This document shows positions 21,911 through 29,696 of a stretch of 64,000 nucleotides of DNA, piece after piece; the first letter of the stretch is position 1, and each line of letters begins with the position of its first letter. This DNA comes from CAVZTA01 sp963778025 (GTDB taxonomy: Bacteria; Chloroflexota; Limnocylindria; Limnocylindrales; CSP1-4): assembly GCA_963778025.1 (NCBI GenBank), contig CAVZTA010000011.1, forward strand, positions 89,482 through 153,481, written 5' to 3'. The notes under the pieces are model-generated. The model was not told the origin of the DNA and ran no database searches. It saw only the letters and a list, made by a program, of their open reading frames with translations. The translations under genes were made by a program, and so were the position numbers.

Positions 21911-22963
21911 GTGACCCAGCTCGAGTCCCCGATCCGTCTCACGGAGCTGACCGACTGCGGCGGCTGCGCGGCGAAGCTCGGGGCGGACGTGCTCGCCGAG
22001 GCGCTGGCCGGGCTGGGTGCGGGAACGGGCGCGCCGGACCCGGCGCTCATCGCCGGGCTGGACCCGCCCGACGACGCCGCCGCGTACCGGATCTCCGACG
22101 ACCTCGCGATCCTCGGCACGCTCGACTTCTTCCCGCCCCTGGTCGACGACCCGGCGACATACGGCGAGATCGCCGCGGCGAACGCCCTGTCCGACGTGTT
22201 CGCGATGGGCGGCCGGGTGCTGTTCGCGCTGTCGATCGCGGCGTTCCCGGAGGACTTCCCGCGTGAGGCGCTCTCGACGGTCTTCGAGGCGGCGGCCGGC
22301 AAGGTGCGCGAAGCGGGCGGGATGCTCGCCGGCGGCCACACGATCCGCGACGCCGAGCCGAAGTACGGCCTGGCGGTGATCGGGGCGGCGCATCCCGGAT
22401 CGGCTGTTCCGGAAGGGCGGCGCACGGTCCGGCGATGTCCTGATCCTGACCAAGCGGCTGGGGACGGGCCTGCTGGTGAGCGGCCGGCGCCAGGGCCGTG
22501 TGGATGACGCCGCGCTCGGGCCGGCCATCGAGCAGATGCGGACGCTGAACCGTGCTGCGTCGGAAGTGTTCGTCGCACACGGGATCCGCGGCGCGACGGA
22601 TGTCACGGGCTTCGGTCTGCTCGGCCACGGCCTCGAGATGGCCAGGGCGTCCCGGCGCACGGCTGGTGTTCGACGCGGCGGCGCTGCCCGCGCTCGATGG
22701 AGCGCTGGAGGCCGCGAGCGCGGGCATCGAGACGGGCGGAGCGGGCCACAACCGTCGCTTCACCGCGCCATCCCTGACCGTCGCGGACGGCGTCCCGCCC
22801 GAGCTCGTCGCGCTGGCGCACGATCCGCAGACCTCGGGTGGCCTGCTGGCGGCGGTGCCGGCCGCGGACGCTGAGGCGATCCAGCGGGCGCTGGCCGACG
22901 CGGGCGTCGACGAGCTGGCGGGTGGGCTACGTCGAGGACGGTGAGGGCGTGGCGATCGCCTGA
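21911..22963 (+). CDS. selD: Selenide, water dikinase (selenophosphate synthase), frame-broken
   Basis: Three +1 insertions (near 22396, 22652 and 22925) split the gene, but joined it gives about 349 residues, the usual size. The N-terminus has TDCGGCAAKLG, the glycine-rich loop with the catalytic Cys and Lys (a cysteine form, not selenocysteine). Later come SDVFAMGGRVLFAL, GGHTIRDAEPKYGLAV, GATDVTGFGLLGH and DPQTSGGLL, all SelD landmarks. It makes selenophosphate for SelA. Its 3' end overlaps the convergent propeller gene by 37 bases. Confidence 0.92.
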
Positions 22964-24253
22964 CGGACCTGGTCGAGGGTCTCGGCCGGCAGCACGTCGA
23001 ACTGGTAGATGTCGCCGCCGCCCGGCAGCACCTCCACGTCCTGGCCGCCATCGGCCGGGACGGCCCACAGCCGCGAGTGGTCGTCGGCGACCCGCGAGAA
23101 CAGGACCCACTGGCCGTCGGGCGAGTAGCGCGGCTGCCAGGCGATCGCGTTCCCGAGGTCCGTGAGCTGCTCCAGACCCGTCCCGTCCGGGTGGATGCGC
23201 CAGACGTCCGTCTTGTAGCCGCGGTCGGCGTAGCGCCACCACTCCTTGGTGAAGGCGATCCATCGGCCGTCCGGCGACCAGTCGAGCGAGGTCGCGTGGA
23301 CGGACCAGTCGGTGACCTGTTGCTCCTCGCCCGTCGCGAGGTCCCGGACGAAGATCGCCGCGTCGTCGACCGCCTGCGACGGCCCCTGCACCGCGTGCCG
23401 GCTACGCCAGAACGCGACCGACGAGCCGTCGGGCGAGATCCGGGGCTCGCGATCCTCTTCGATGCCACAGGCGAACCGGTGGATGGGCTCGCTCGTCTGG
23501 GTCACTCGGTCGTAGAGGTAGATCCCGCAATCGGGCGGGATCCCGCCGACCGCCGTTCCTCGGGCCTCGAAGAAGACGATCTTCGTGCCGTCGGGCGAGT
23601 ACGACGCTTCGTTCCGCGAACCGCACGGCGTGATGCACGGCAGCACGACCTGGCTCGGCGCGACACCGTTCGGGTCGATCTCCCACTGCTGCTCGGTGTC
23701 GACCTGCTGATCCAGGACGAGGATCCGCTTGCCGTCGGGCGCCCATGCGGGCTGGACATCCGCGGTCGCGATGTCGGGTGGGATCCGCTCGCGCGGCGTG
23801 CCATCGGTCCAGTCGAGATACAGGTTCCCGTCCTGACCACCGTCCACGATCACGAGGCGAGGGCTCGCGAGCGGGTAGACCTGCGCCGAGGGCGCCGACG
23901 GCGCCACGATCGCGCTCGGTCCGGCGACCGACGTGGGCCCCGGCGGCACGACGGTCGTCTGCGGCCGGACGAACAGCGCCGCCCGACAGCGTCGCGCCGA
24001 CGAAGAGCGCCGTGATGAGGGCGGCGGCGATGAGGACGGCCCACCGCCGCGCCCGGGTCTGGCGATCGACGGGCCGCAGGACCTCGACGGCCGCATCCCA
24101 CGGCCAGCGGCGGACCTGACGGATATCGGCGAGGGTCTCGAACACCGCATCGAGCACCGGAGCCGCATCGACGACCTCGTGTTCCTGGAGCCAGTCCAGG
24201 ACGACCCCATCGCGTGGATCCGGCACCGCCCGGAGGTAGCGCGGCCCGCTCAT
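22927..24253 (-). CDS. Membrane-anchored TolB/PD40-type beta-propeller protein, putative anti-sigma partner
   Basis: The first ~75 residues are cytoplasmic (WLQEHEVVDAAPVLDAVFETL...), then one hydrophobic helix (AVLIAAALITALFVGAT), then an outer domain with at least five PD40-like repeats such as WAPDGKRILVLD, YSPDGTKIVFF, ISPDGSSVAFW and WSPDGRWIAFT. The ATG overlaps the stop of the ECF sigma gene by four bases, the usual arrangement of sigma and anti-sigma genes, so I infer that it holds the sigma factor and senses an external signal. One +1 break lies near 23985, just after the helix. Joined length about 441 residues. Confidence 0.65.
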
Positions 24254-24999
24254 CGGGACAGCTCCTCGATCACCGGGCGGTCCTGCGCTTCGAGGGCCGC
24301 ACGCAGCGCGCGCAGCGCGTAGTGGAGCCGGGTGCGCGCCGTCGCGGGCCCCACCCCGACGATCCGCGCGACCTCCGTCAGCGGCAGGTCGGCGTAGTGG
24401 TGGAGGACGACGACGGCACGATGGGCGGGCGTGAGGGCCCGGAAGGCCTGATCGAGCGCCTCGCGATCGTCGAAGCCATCGACCCGCTCAGGCGCCTCCG
24501 GCTCGTTGGGCACCTGCCGGACCTGGGCGCGGAACCGCCGCGTGCGGTTCGCCTCGCCGTAGCAGGCGTTGACGACGAGCCGGGTCAGCCACGTGTCGAA
24601 CGCCCCTGGATCTCGCAGGCGGGGCAACGTCCGCCAGGCCGCGACCACGGCCTGTTGCAGGGCGTCGTCGGCCGCATCCTGGTCGCGAAGGATCTTGCGC
24701 GCGAGACCCAGGAGCCGTTCCCCGCGTGCACGGATGAGGGTCTCGAACGCTTGCGGATCGCCCGACCGGGCTCGCTCCACGAGCTCGAGGCGGGCGTCGC
24801 CCGGCGAACCCGCGAGCGCACCGTCGCGGGCGATGAGCCACGCGATCCAGGCGTCCCTGCGAGGCGCGACGAGCACGACCGCATGGTCGCGGACGCCCGT
24901 CACGGGCGCATGGATCGCGAGCATCGATCGGACCGGCGCATCGACGGTTCTCCCTCGACGCCGCCGGGCCATCGGTCGGCCTCGGTGGGGCGGCGTCAC
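24250..24999 (-). CDS. ECF-type RNA polymerase sigma factor
   Basis: Region 2 is recognisable in ARSGDPQAFETLIRARGERLLGLARKILRDQDAADDALQQAV and region 4 in LTPAHRAVVVLHHYADLPLTEVA followed by a helix-turn-helix GVGPATARTRLHYALRAL (sequences quoted in overlapping parts of the protein). The open frame gives 249 residues, but the first 60 or so do not look like sigma sequence, so a later start is likely. It is coupled by an ATGA overlap to a membrane propeller protein that probably regulates it. Target promoters are unknown. Confidence 0.75.
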   Translation of the reverse strand: MTPPHRGRPMARRRRGRTVDAPVRSMLAIHAPVTGVRDHAVVLVAPRRDAWIAWLIARDGALAGSPGDARLELVERARSGDPQAFETLIRARGERLLGLARKILRDQDAADDALQQAVVAAWRTLPRLRDPGAFDTWLTRLVVNACYGEANRTRRFRAQVRQVPNEPEAPERVDGFDDREALDQAFRALTPAHRAVVVLHHYADLPLTEVARIVGVGPATARTRLHYALRALRAALEAQDRPVIEELSR

Positions 25000-25028
25000 T
25001 GCAGGGATTCAGCGAGGCGCTCCAGCGT

Positions 25029-25337
25029 TCAACGTTCGCCCGCGAGGCGGTCGATCGTGCGGGCGAGCTCCACGTCCCAGCCGGTGATGCCACCCGCGTC
25101 GTGGGTGGTGAGGCGCACCTCGAGCCGCCGGTAGCGGCGCAGGCACAGATCCGGGTGGTGGTCGGCGGCCTCGGCCGCGTCGGCGATCCGGTCGATCAGG
25201 GCCACGGCCGCCCGGAAGTCCGTGCACACGACCGTGCGCGTCAGGGCATCGTCGTCCACGGCCCAGCCGGACAGGGCCCCGAGCGCCTCGCTCAGAGCCC
25301 TGTCGTCGAGTCGGTCACGGCTCGGGTGATCAGGCAT
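25029..25337 (-). CDS. Pterin-4a-carbinolamine dehydratase (4a-hydroxytetrahydrobiopterin dehydratase)
   Basis: The intact 102-residue protein ends in the PCD signature: ADHHPDLCLRRYRRLEVRLTTHDAGG, with the paired histidines and the aspartate/threonine-His pattern (quoted region about residues 62-87). These enzymes dehydrate 4a-hydroxytetrahydropterin and can also act as transcription cofactors. A TACCCT box exactly six bases upstream of the ATG supports a leaderless start. No aromatic amino acid hydroxylase is seen in the window, so its partner reaction is not shown here. Confidence 0.88.
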   Translation of the reverse strand: MPDHPSRDRLDDRALSEALGALSGWAVDDDALTRTVVCTDFRAAVALIDRIADAAEAADHHPDLCLRRYRRLEVRLTTHDAGGITGWDVELARTIDRLAGER

Positions 25338-25343
25338 CGCCCG

Positions 25344-25349
25344 AGGGTA
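25344..25349 (-). promoter_or_regulatory. -10 box, leaderless promoter of pterin dehydratase gene
   Basis: TACCCT at six bases from the ATG at 25337. Confidence 0.5.
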
Positions 25350-25360
25350 CGACGCCGCGG

Positions 25361-26449
25361 TCAGCGGGTCGGGCGGATCCGTGGATGCAGCCCCTCCACC
25401 CAAAGCTTGCCGGTCGCCGATCGAAGGTCGGTGCCGTCGATGCCCACGGTCGCCAATGTCCAGGGCGCATCCGCGTTCGCGCCGTAGGCGAACACGATGC
25501 GGTCGCCATCGGGGGTGAACGTCGGATGGACGGCGGTGCCACCGTCGGCCGCGCTCCGCGTGACCCGTGTGAGCTCCTTGCCGTCCGGGTGGATCGTCCA
25601 CAGGTCACTCAGCCCGCCGCCCGCCTCGCCGCCCTTGTCCGGCATGGAGAACAGGATCAGCTTGCCGTCCGGGCTCCAGTCCGGGTTGTTCGCCCGGCGC
25701 TCGAACGGCAGCAGCGGATGGACCTTGTCGGGGTGGTCGAGATCGATGAGGCCGACGGTCCCGCCGACGAGGTCGGACGTCGGTGTGGCGTTCTCGAGCT
25801 CGATGTCCTCGATGACGAGCTGGTGCATGTCCGCGGACCACCGCGGCGCAAGACCCACGAACGGCTTCGGGAGCGTCAGGACCACGTCGTCTTCGCCGGT
25901 CGCGAGGTCCAGGATCTCGATGGTCGAGACGAGCTTCCCATCCCGCAGCGCACCACGCTGGAAGGCGATCTTCGTCCCGTCGGGCGACCACGCCGGTTCG
26001 TCGGCCCAGAGGCATGGGCTGACGCACTCGACGACCTTGTCAGCCTTGCCCGTCGCCGGGTCCGCGATCCAGAGCTCGCCCGATGTGTCGTCGTGCTTGA
26101 TGGTGAACACGAATCGGCGTCCGTCGGGCGCCCAGTCGGGATGCTCCTGATAGCCGCCCAGGCCGGCGACCGTGCCCGAACGACCGTGTCCACCGTCGAG
26201 CGGCAGGAGCTGCACGCCGTACCCGTTGGCGCCGTCGGCCTGGTAGGCGATCCACGGTCCGTCCCCGAACGGCGTCGGGGTCGCCTGGGCGATCACCGCG
26301 GTGGGCTGGGGCGTCGAGGCGTGGGTCGCGGCGCTCGGCACGGTGGACGGCGTCCCCGGCGTCCCCGGAGCCGGCGACGCGGTCGAGCCCGCGCAGGCGG
26401 CGACCACGACCGCGATGGTGGCCGCGAGCGATGCGGCATGACGGGTCAT
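25361..26449 (-). CDS. Lipoprotein with TolB/PD40-type beta-propeller
   Basis: The 362-residue product has a lipobox-like VVVAACAGS ending at Cys of a short signal peptide, a Pro/Thr/Ser-rich linker of about 40 residues, and a propeller with PD40-like blades (WAPDGRRFVFT, WSPDGTKIAFQ, WSPDGKLILFS, FTPDGDRIVFA). It is probably attached to the outer face of the membrane. It resembles the propeller of the anti-sigma-like protein at 22927-24253, so the two may share a ligand type or be old duplicates. Function otherwise unknown. Reading frame intact. Confidence 0.7.
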   Translation of the reverse strand: MTRHAASLAATIAVVVAACAGSTASPAPGTPGTPSTVPSAATHASTPQPTAVIAQATPTPFGDGPWIAYQADGANGYGVQLLPLDGGHGRSGTVAGLGGYQEHPDWAPDGRRFVFTIKHDDTSGELWIADPATGKADKVVECVSPCLWADEPAWSPDGTKIAFQRGALRDGKLVSTIEILDLATGEDDVVLTLPKPFVGLAPRWSADMHQLVIEDIELENATPTSDLVGGTVGLIDLDHPDKVHPLLPFERRANNPDWSPDGKLILFSMPDKGGEAGGGLSDLWTIHPDGKELTRVTRSAADGGTAVHPTFTPDGDRIVFAYGANADAPWTLATVGIDGTDLRSATGKLWVEGLHPRIRPTR

Positions 26450-26557
26450 GACTGGCTCCCTCGAAGCCGCCCGCGAATGCGGGCACATCGGCTTCCGGTC
26501 AGGGATTCAGGCCGCGCCAGGAGCGTTCAAACATCGCTCCGCCGGGGCGATCCATAT

Positions 26558-26606
26558 TGACAGCATCCTGTCAATCTGCTAGTCTTCGAGATGACAGCAT
26601 CCTGTC
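26558..26606 (+). promoter_or_regulatory. Promoter with two repeated palindromic operators
   Basis: TTGACAGCATCCTGTCAA at 26558-26575 is an 18-base inverted repeat whose first six bases are also a consensus -35 (TTGACA). Sixteen bases on is an extended -10, TGC-TAGTCT (box at 26580-26585). A second copy, TGACAGCATCCTGTC, at 26592-26606 covers the predicted transcription start. The copies are 33 bases apart, about three helical turns, so two repressor dimers could bind the same DNA face. Confidence 0.65.
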
Positions 26607-26632
26607 GAACCGAACAGCGAAGGAGCCCTCGG

Positions 26633-27010
26633 ATGGACTACAAGCTGGAGCTCGTGACCCTCCCCGTGAGCGACGTCGACCGCGCCAAGTCGTTCTACGT
26701 CGACCAGCTCGGCTTCAACGCCGACTACGACCATCGCGTGAGCCCGGAGCTGCGATTCGTGCAGCTCACCCCGCCCGGATCGGGCTGCTCGATCGCCATC
26801 GGCGTGGGCCTGACGCCGGCCGAGCCCGGCTCGGTGCGCGGCATGCAGCTCGTGGTCAAGGACATCGAGATCGCGCAGCGCGAGCTCACGGAGCGCGGCA
26901 CCGACGTCGGCGAGATCGAGGATCTGCCGTGGGGCCGCTTCCTGTTCCTCAAGGACCCCGACGGCAACGACTGGGCGATCCAGGAGATCCAGTCACCGCG
27001 GACGAACTGA
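26633..27010 (+). CDS. VOC-family (glyoxalase/bleomycin-resistance-like) protein
   Basis: The intact 125-residue protein starts with KLELVTLPVSDVDRAKSFYVDQLGF, the standard first VOC module (residues 4-28), and ends with FLFLKDPDGNDWAIQEI including the conserved acidic metal ligand. An AAGGAG ribosome site lies before the ATG at 26633; an in-frame ATG at 26591 at the predicted transcription start would add 14 residues, but is less likely. The upstream promoter carries a double palindromic operator, so expression is probably induced by a small molecule. The substrate is unknown. Confidence 0.8.
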   Translation: MDYKLELVTLPVSDVDRAKSFYVDQLGFNADYDHRVSPELRFVQLTPPGSGCSIAIGVGLTPAEPGSVRGMQLVVKDIEIAQRELTERGTDVGEIEDLPWGRFLFLKDPDGNDWAIQEIQSPRTN

Positions 27011-27026
27011 GCCCCGCCCTCCAGGC

Positions 27027-28559
27027 TCAGGGAAGGTCGAACAGGCAGACCGTCTGCCGTGCGTTGGTCCAGTCCAGACACGCGAGCGGGGATCGCGCGT
27101 CCCACGCAGCTGGGTGCGCCGCGGCCCACCGGGGTGTCGCGGCGTCCGCCCAGTAGCGCGTCCCCGCCGTCAGATACAGATCGCCGGCGTTCACGTACGG
27201 CAGATGGCAGCACGCGATGACGGTCTTCGCACCGGAGGTCATGGCCAGTGTCGGCGCGAAACCACCGGAGACGACCGCACCCGGTCGGAGCCGGCTCGCG
27301 ACCTCGGCCTGGACGGCGACCAGATCGCGAGTGGCGCCGCGCATCCACGAGGCGTGCAGCCAGATGCCCTGCGCCGCGACGATGACGGCCAGTCCGATCC
27401 CCACCGCCCACCGGCGTCGGCGACGGGCAAGCTCCTCGCCGGACGCGGCTCGCCTGACGACACGCCGCAGGATCGCGCCGACGAGCGGCGCCGAAAGGAT
27501 CGCGAGCCACGGGATCGCGAACACCAGATACCGGTTCGCGCCGCCGACCCTGAGGATGACCGAGCCGGCGCTCACGACGTACCCGACGAAGCTCGCCACA
27601 AGGAGGAGACGCGTGCCGGGCGTGTACCGCCGGATCGCCTGGAGGGACACGATCGAGCCACCGGCCGCCGCGATCAGGAGCGGTGTCGTGTACCAGATGG
27701 TGCGCTCGTTGCTGAGCGGATCGCGGAGGACGCGCCCCAACAACGAACGGAGTGTCAGGCTCTGGGCCGTCGGGTAGATCTTGTCGACGACGTTCGCGAC
27801 GGCGTCGCGGTTCGGGATCCCGACACCCACGATCCACGCCACGATGGCGACGGCGAGCGTCGTCCCGGCGGCGGTCACCCAGCGTCGCGCGGCGGGCGAC
27901 CAGATCGCCCCAGCGAGCGCGACGACCAGGACCGCGATCGTCCCGGGCAACACGGTCAGCTTCGTCCCCGCCGCCAACGCCAGGGCGATCCCACCGATCA
28001 GCCCCCAGCGACCGGGCCGCGACCCATCCACGGCGAGGAGGCTCAGGGTGCCGATCGCGAGGAACATCCCCGCCATCGGCTCGAGATAGGCCATCCGGCC
28101 GTAGTACAAGACGAGCGAGGACGTTCCGTAGGCGATCGCGGCCACGAACGCTGGCACGTCGCCGAAGGGGCGCCGAAGCCCAGCCCCGAGCGCGCCGACC
28201 GTGACGGCGACACACCCGATGTCGACCAGCCGCGCCTGCACGATCCCGACGCCGAACAAGCGGAAGATGACGGCGTCGATGACCGTGAACGGGAGGGTCA
28301 CGAGCCACAGGGTCCATTCGTCGGTCGCGGGCGTCCCGAACAATGCCCAATTCCGGGCGTTCTGGACGGTCCACGCTTCGTCCGTGAACGGGCTGTTGCT
28401 GGTGGTGACGCCGCCGACCGGATCGACGTCCGCGAACGGGACGAGCAGCACCAGGACGACCAGGACCGGGATCGCAACGGCGACCACGGCCGGAAGATCG
28501 ATCGCCGCGACGCGGCGCTGGAGAGACGCGCGCCATCCTCCGACCGCCGCAGCCGGCAA
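27027..28559 (-). CDS. GT39/ArnT-like polytopic membrane glycosyltransferase
   Basis: The intact 510-residue protein has about 11-12 hydrophobic helices, with the segment SPFTDEAWTVQNARNWALFG between helices 1 and 2; the acidic pair DE there is the usual catalytic/metal site of GT-C enzymes such as dolichyl-phosphate-mannose or ArnT-type transferases. A soluble C-terminal tail (from about residue 410) faces outside. It probably transfers a lipid-linked sugar in cell-envelope glycosylation. TTG at 28559 is the first plausible start after the stop of the neighbouring gene. Confidence 0.65.
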   Translation of the reverse strand: MPAAAVGGWRASLQRRVAAIDLPAVVAVAIPVLVVLVLLVPFADVDPVGGVTTSNSPFTDEAWTVQNARNWALFGTPATDEWTLWLVTLPFTVIDAVIFRLFGVGIVQARLVDIGCVAVTVGALGAGLRRPFGDVPAFVAAIAYGTSSLVLYYGRMAYLEPMAGMFLAIGTLSLLAVDGSRPGRWGLIGGIALALAAGTKLTVLPGTIAVLVVALAGAIWSPAARRWVTAAGTTLAVAIVAWIVGVGIPNRDAVANVVDKIYPTAQSLTLRSLLGRVLRDPLSNERTIWYTTPLLIAAAGGSIVSLQAIRRYTPGTRLLLVASFVGYVVSAGSVILRVGGANRYLVFAIPWLAILSAPLVGAILRRVVRRAASGEELARRRRRWAVGIGLAVIVAAQGIWLHASWMRGATRDLVAVQAEVASRLRPGAVVSGGFAPTLAMTSGAKTVIACCHLPYVNAGDLYLTAGTRYWADAATPRWAAAHPAAWDARSPLACLDWTNARQTVCLFDLP

Positions 28560-28582
28560 GCGGCGTCCCCGAGCGGGAGTGG

Positions 28583-29140
28583 TCAGCGGATCCGCGTCCA
28601 GGCGCCCGCGAGCGTCGCGCCGACCCAGATGAGCAACCAGGTGCCGCTCGTCGCGAGGAAGGTCGTGAACGGGAAGAGCTCGTCCTGGCCCAGCGTGCTG
28701 CTCAGCATCTGGTAGTCGATGAGCGCCGCCAGGACGGCGCCCACGATGATCCCGCCGAAGACGATCGACTGCATCACGGGACCGCGCTTGTAGCCGGTCA
28801 CGCGCATCACCGTCTCGCCGATGAGCCCGCCGGCGAACGGGCCGATGAAGATCGCCAGGATCCCCAGCTGCAGCCCGACCAGGCCGCCGATCGTCCCCGC
28901 GCCGATGGACGCGCCGAGGCCCAGCACGAGCTGGGTCGGCGTGAACGATGTGAGCGGGTCGTTACGCAGCCGGCCGCAGTCCTTGCAGCGCATGCCGACC
29001 GGGCCCATCAGCCCGCACTTCACGCAGATGGGCTTGTCGCAGCGCCCGCAGCGGATCCACGTCTCGCGCTCCGGATGCCGGAAGCAGAAGAGGCGCTCCT
29101 CTTCGTCGGCGGCGGGCGTGAGCGTGATGTCGGTGGTCAT
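28583..29140 (-). CDS. B-box-type zinc finger membrane protein
   Basis: The N-terminal 60 residues have a B-box-like zinc finger (CFRHPERETWIRCGRCDKP, then ICVKCGLMGPVGMRCKDCG), followed by four hydrophobic segments that span residues 70-185. Similar fingers precede rhomboid or other membrane domains in Actinobacteria and Chloroflexota. No catalytic residues are visible. It lies upstream of the GT39-like gene on the same strand, with 23 bases between, so the two are probably co-transcribed. The first helices are glycine-rich (GASIGAGTIGGLVGLQLG). Confidence 0.6.
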   Translation of the reverse strand: MTTDITLTPAADEEERLFCFRHPERETWIRCGRCDKPICVKCGLMGPVGMRCKDCGRLRNDPLTSFTPTQLVLGLGASIGAGTIGGLVGLQLGILAIFIGPFAGGLIGETVMRVTGYKRGPVMQSIVFGGIIVGAVLAALIDYQMLSSTLGQDELFPFTTFLATSGTWLLIWVGATLAGAWTRIR

Positions 29141-29247
29141 GGGCCCCTCGGCGTGGGATCGCCGGGGAGCGTAGGCGCGAACGGGTCCAGGCGTCGATAG
29201 GCCGGCTGGGGGACGCCGTTACGGGACCCCAGCGGCGGGGCGACGCC

Positions 29248-29484
29248 TCAGGCGCCGGCCATCGCGGGCGGCTTCATCGCGTCGAGGATCTGGCGCGCCT
29301 GCTGCTGGTCCTTCTCGTTGGGGTGGTCGTGATCCGCGGTGATCCCGCAGAAGACCTCATGGATCGCCCGGCTCATCGAGTCCTGATCGGCGACCACGAG
29401 CCCGTTCTCGCCCAGCGTCTGCCAGATGCCGTCGTCATCGGTTCGGTGCATCGCCTTCTCGAGGGACTCGCGCATCGTCGACAT
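29248..29484 (-). CDS. Small hypothetical protein (78 residues)
   Basis: A GGAGG ribosome site is seven to eight bases before the ATG at 29484. The product is acidic, mainly helical by composition (MSTMRESLEKAMHRTDDDG...) with a single Cys and a His/Asp-rich stretch TADHDHPNEKDQQ. I do not recognise it. It is divergent from the formate dehydrogenase gene, 212 bases apart. Confidence 0.5.
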   Translation of the reverse strand: MSTMRESLEKAMHRTDDDGIWQTLGENGLVVADQDSMSRAIHEVFCGITADHDHPNEKDQQQARQILDAMKPPAMAGA

Positions 29485-29658
29485 CGTCCGCCTCCTGCCA
29501 ACACCACGATCTCGGGGAGTGCAGAGCCTACGCCGCTCGGCGCTGCCGCTCAACGCCAGCGACGTGAGAACGACCCGTCCCGTCGACCCGGCATCTTGTG
29601 CGGTTGACGCGAACAAGCGTTTCTGAGCGCGTTCGATCTTCGATGCGACGTGCCGCGC

Positions 29659-29691
29659 TAGACTCGCGCGGTCGGACCTCGAAGCAGGAGG
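29659..29691 (+). promoter_or_regulatory. -10 box and ribosome site of fdhA
   Basis: TAGACT at 29659-29664 is followed by a leader of about 25 bases that contains AGGAGG at 29686-29691, five bases before the ATG. Unlike many neighbours this gene has a classical leader. No convincing -35 was found. Confidence 0.45.
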
Positions 29692-29696
29692 ACCCG

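Noticed and set aside
21911..22963. SelD as a selenoprotein or as programmed-frameshift gene
   Set aside because: The catalytic position is a normal Cys codon (CGGCAAK), and the three shifts are isolated extra bases without slippery sites or stimulating hairpins, like the others in this contig.
26558..26606. Start of a CRISPR array
   Set aside because: Only two copies of a 15-base palindrome exist and they overlap promoter boxes; no further repeats with regular spacers are present anywhere in the window.
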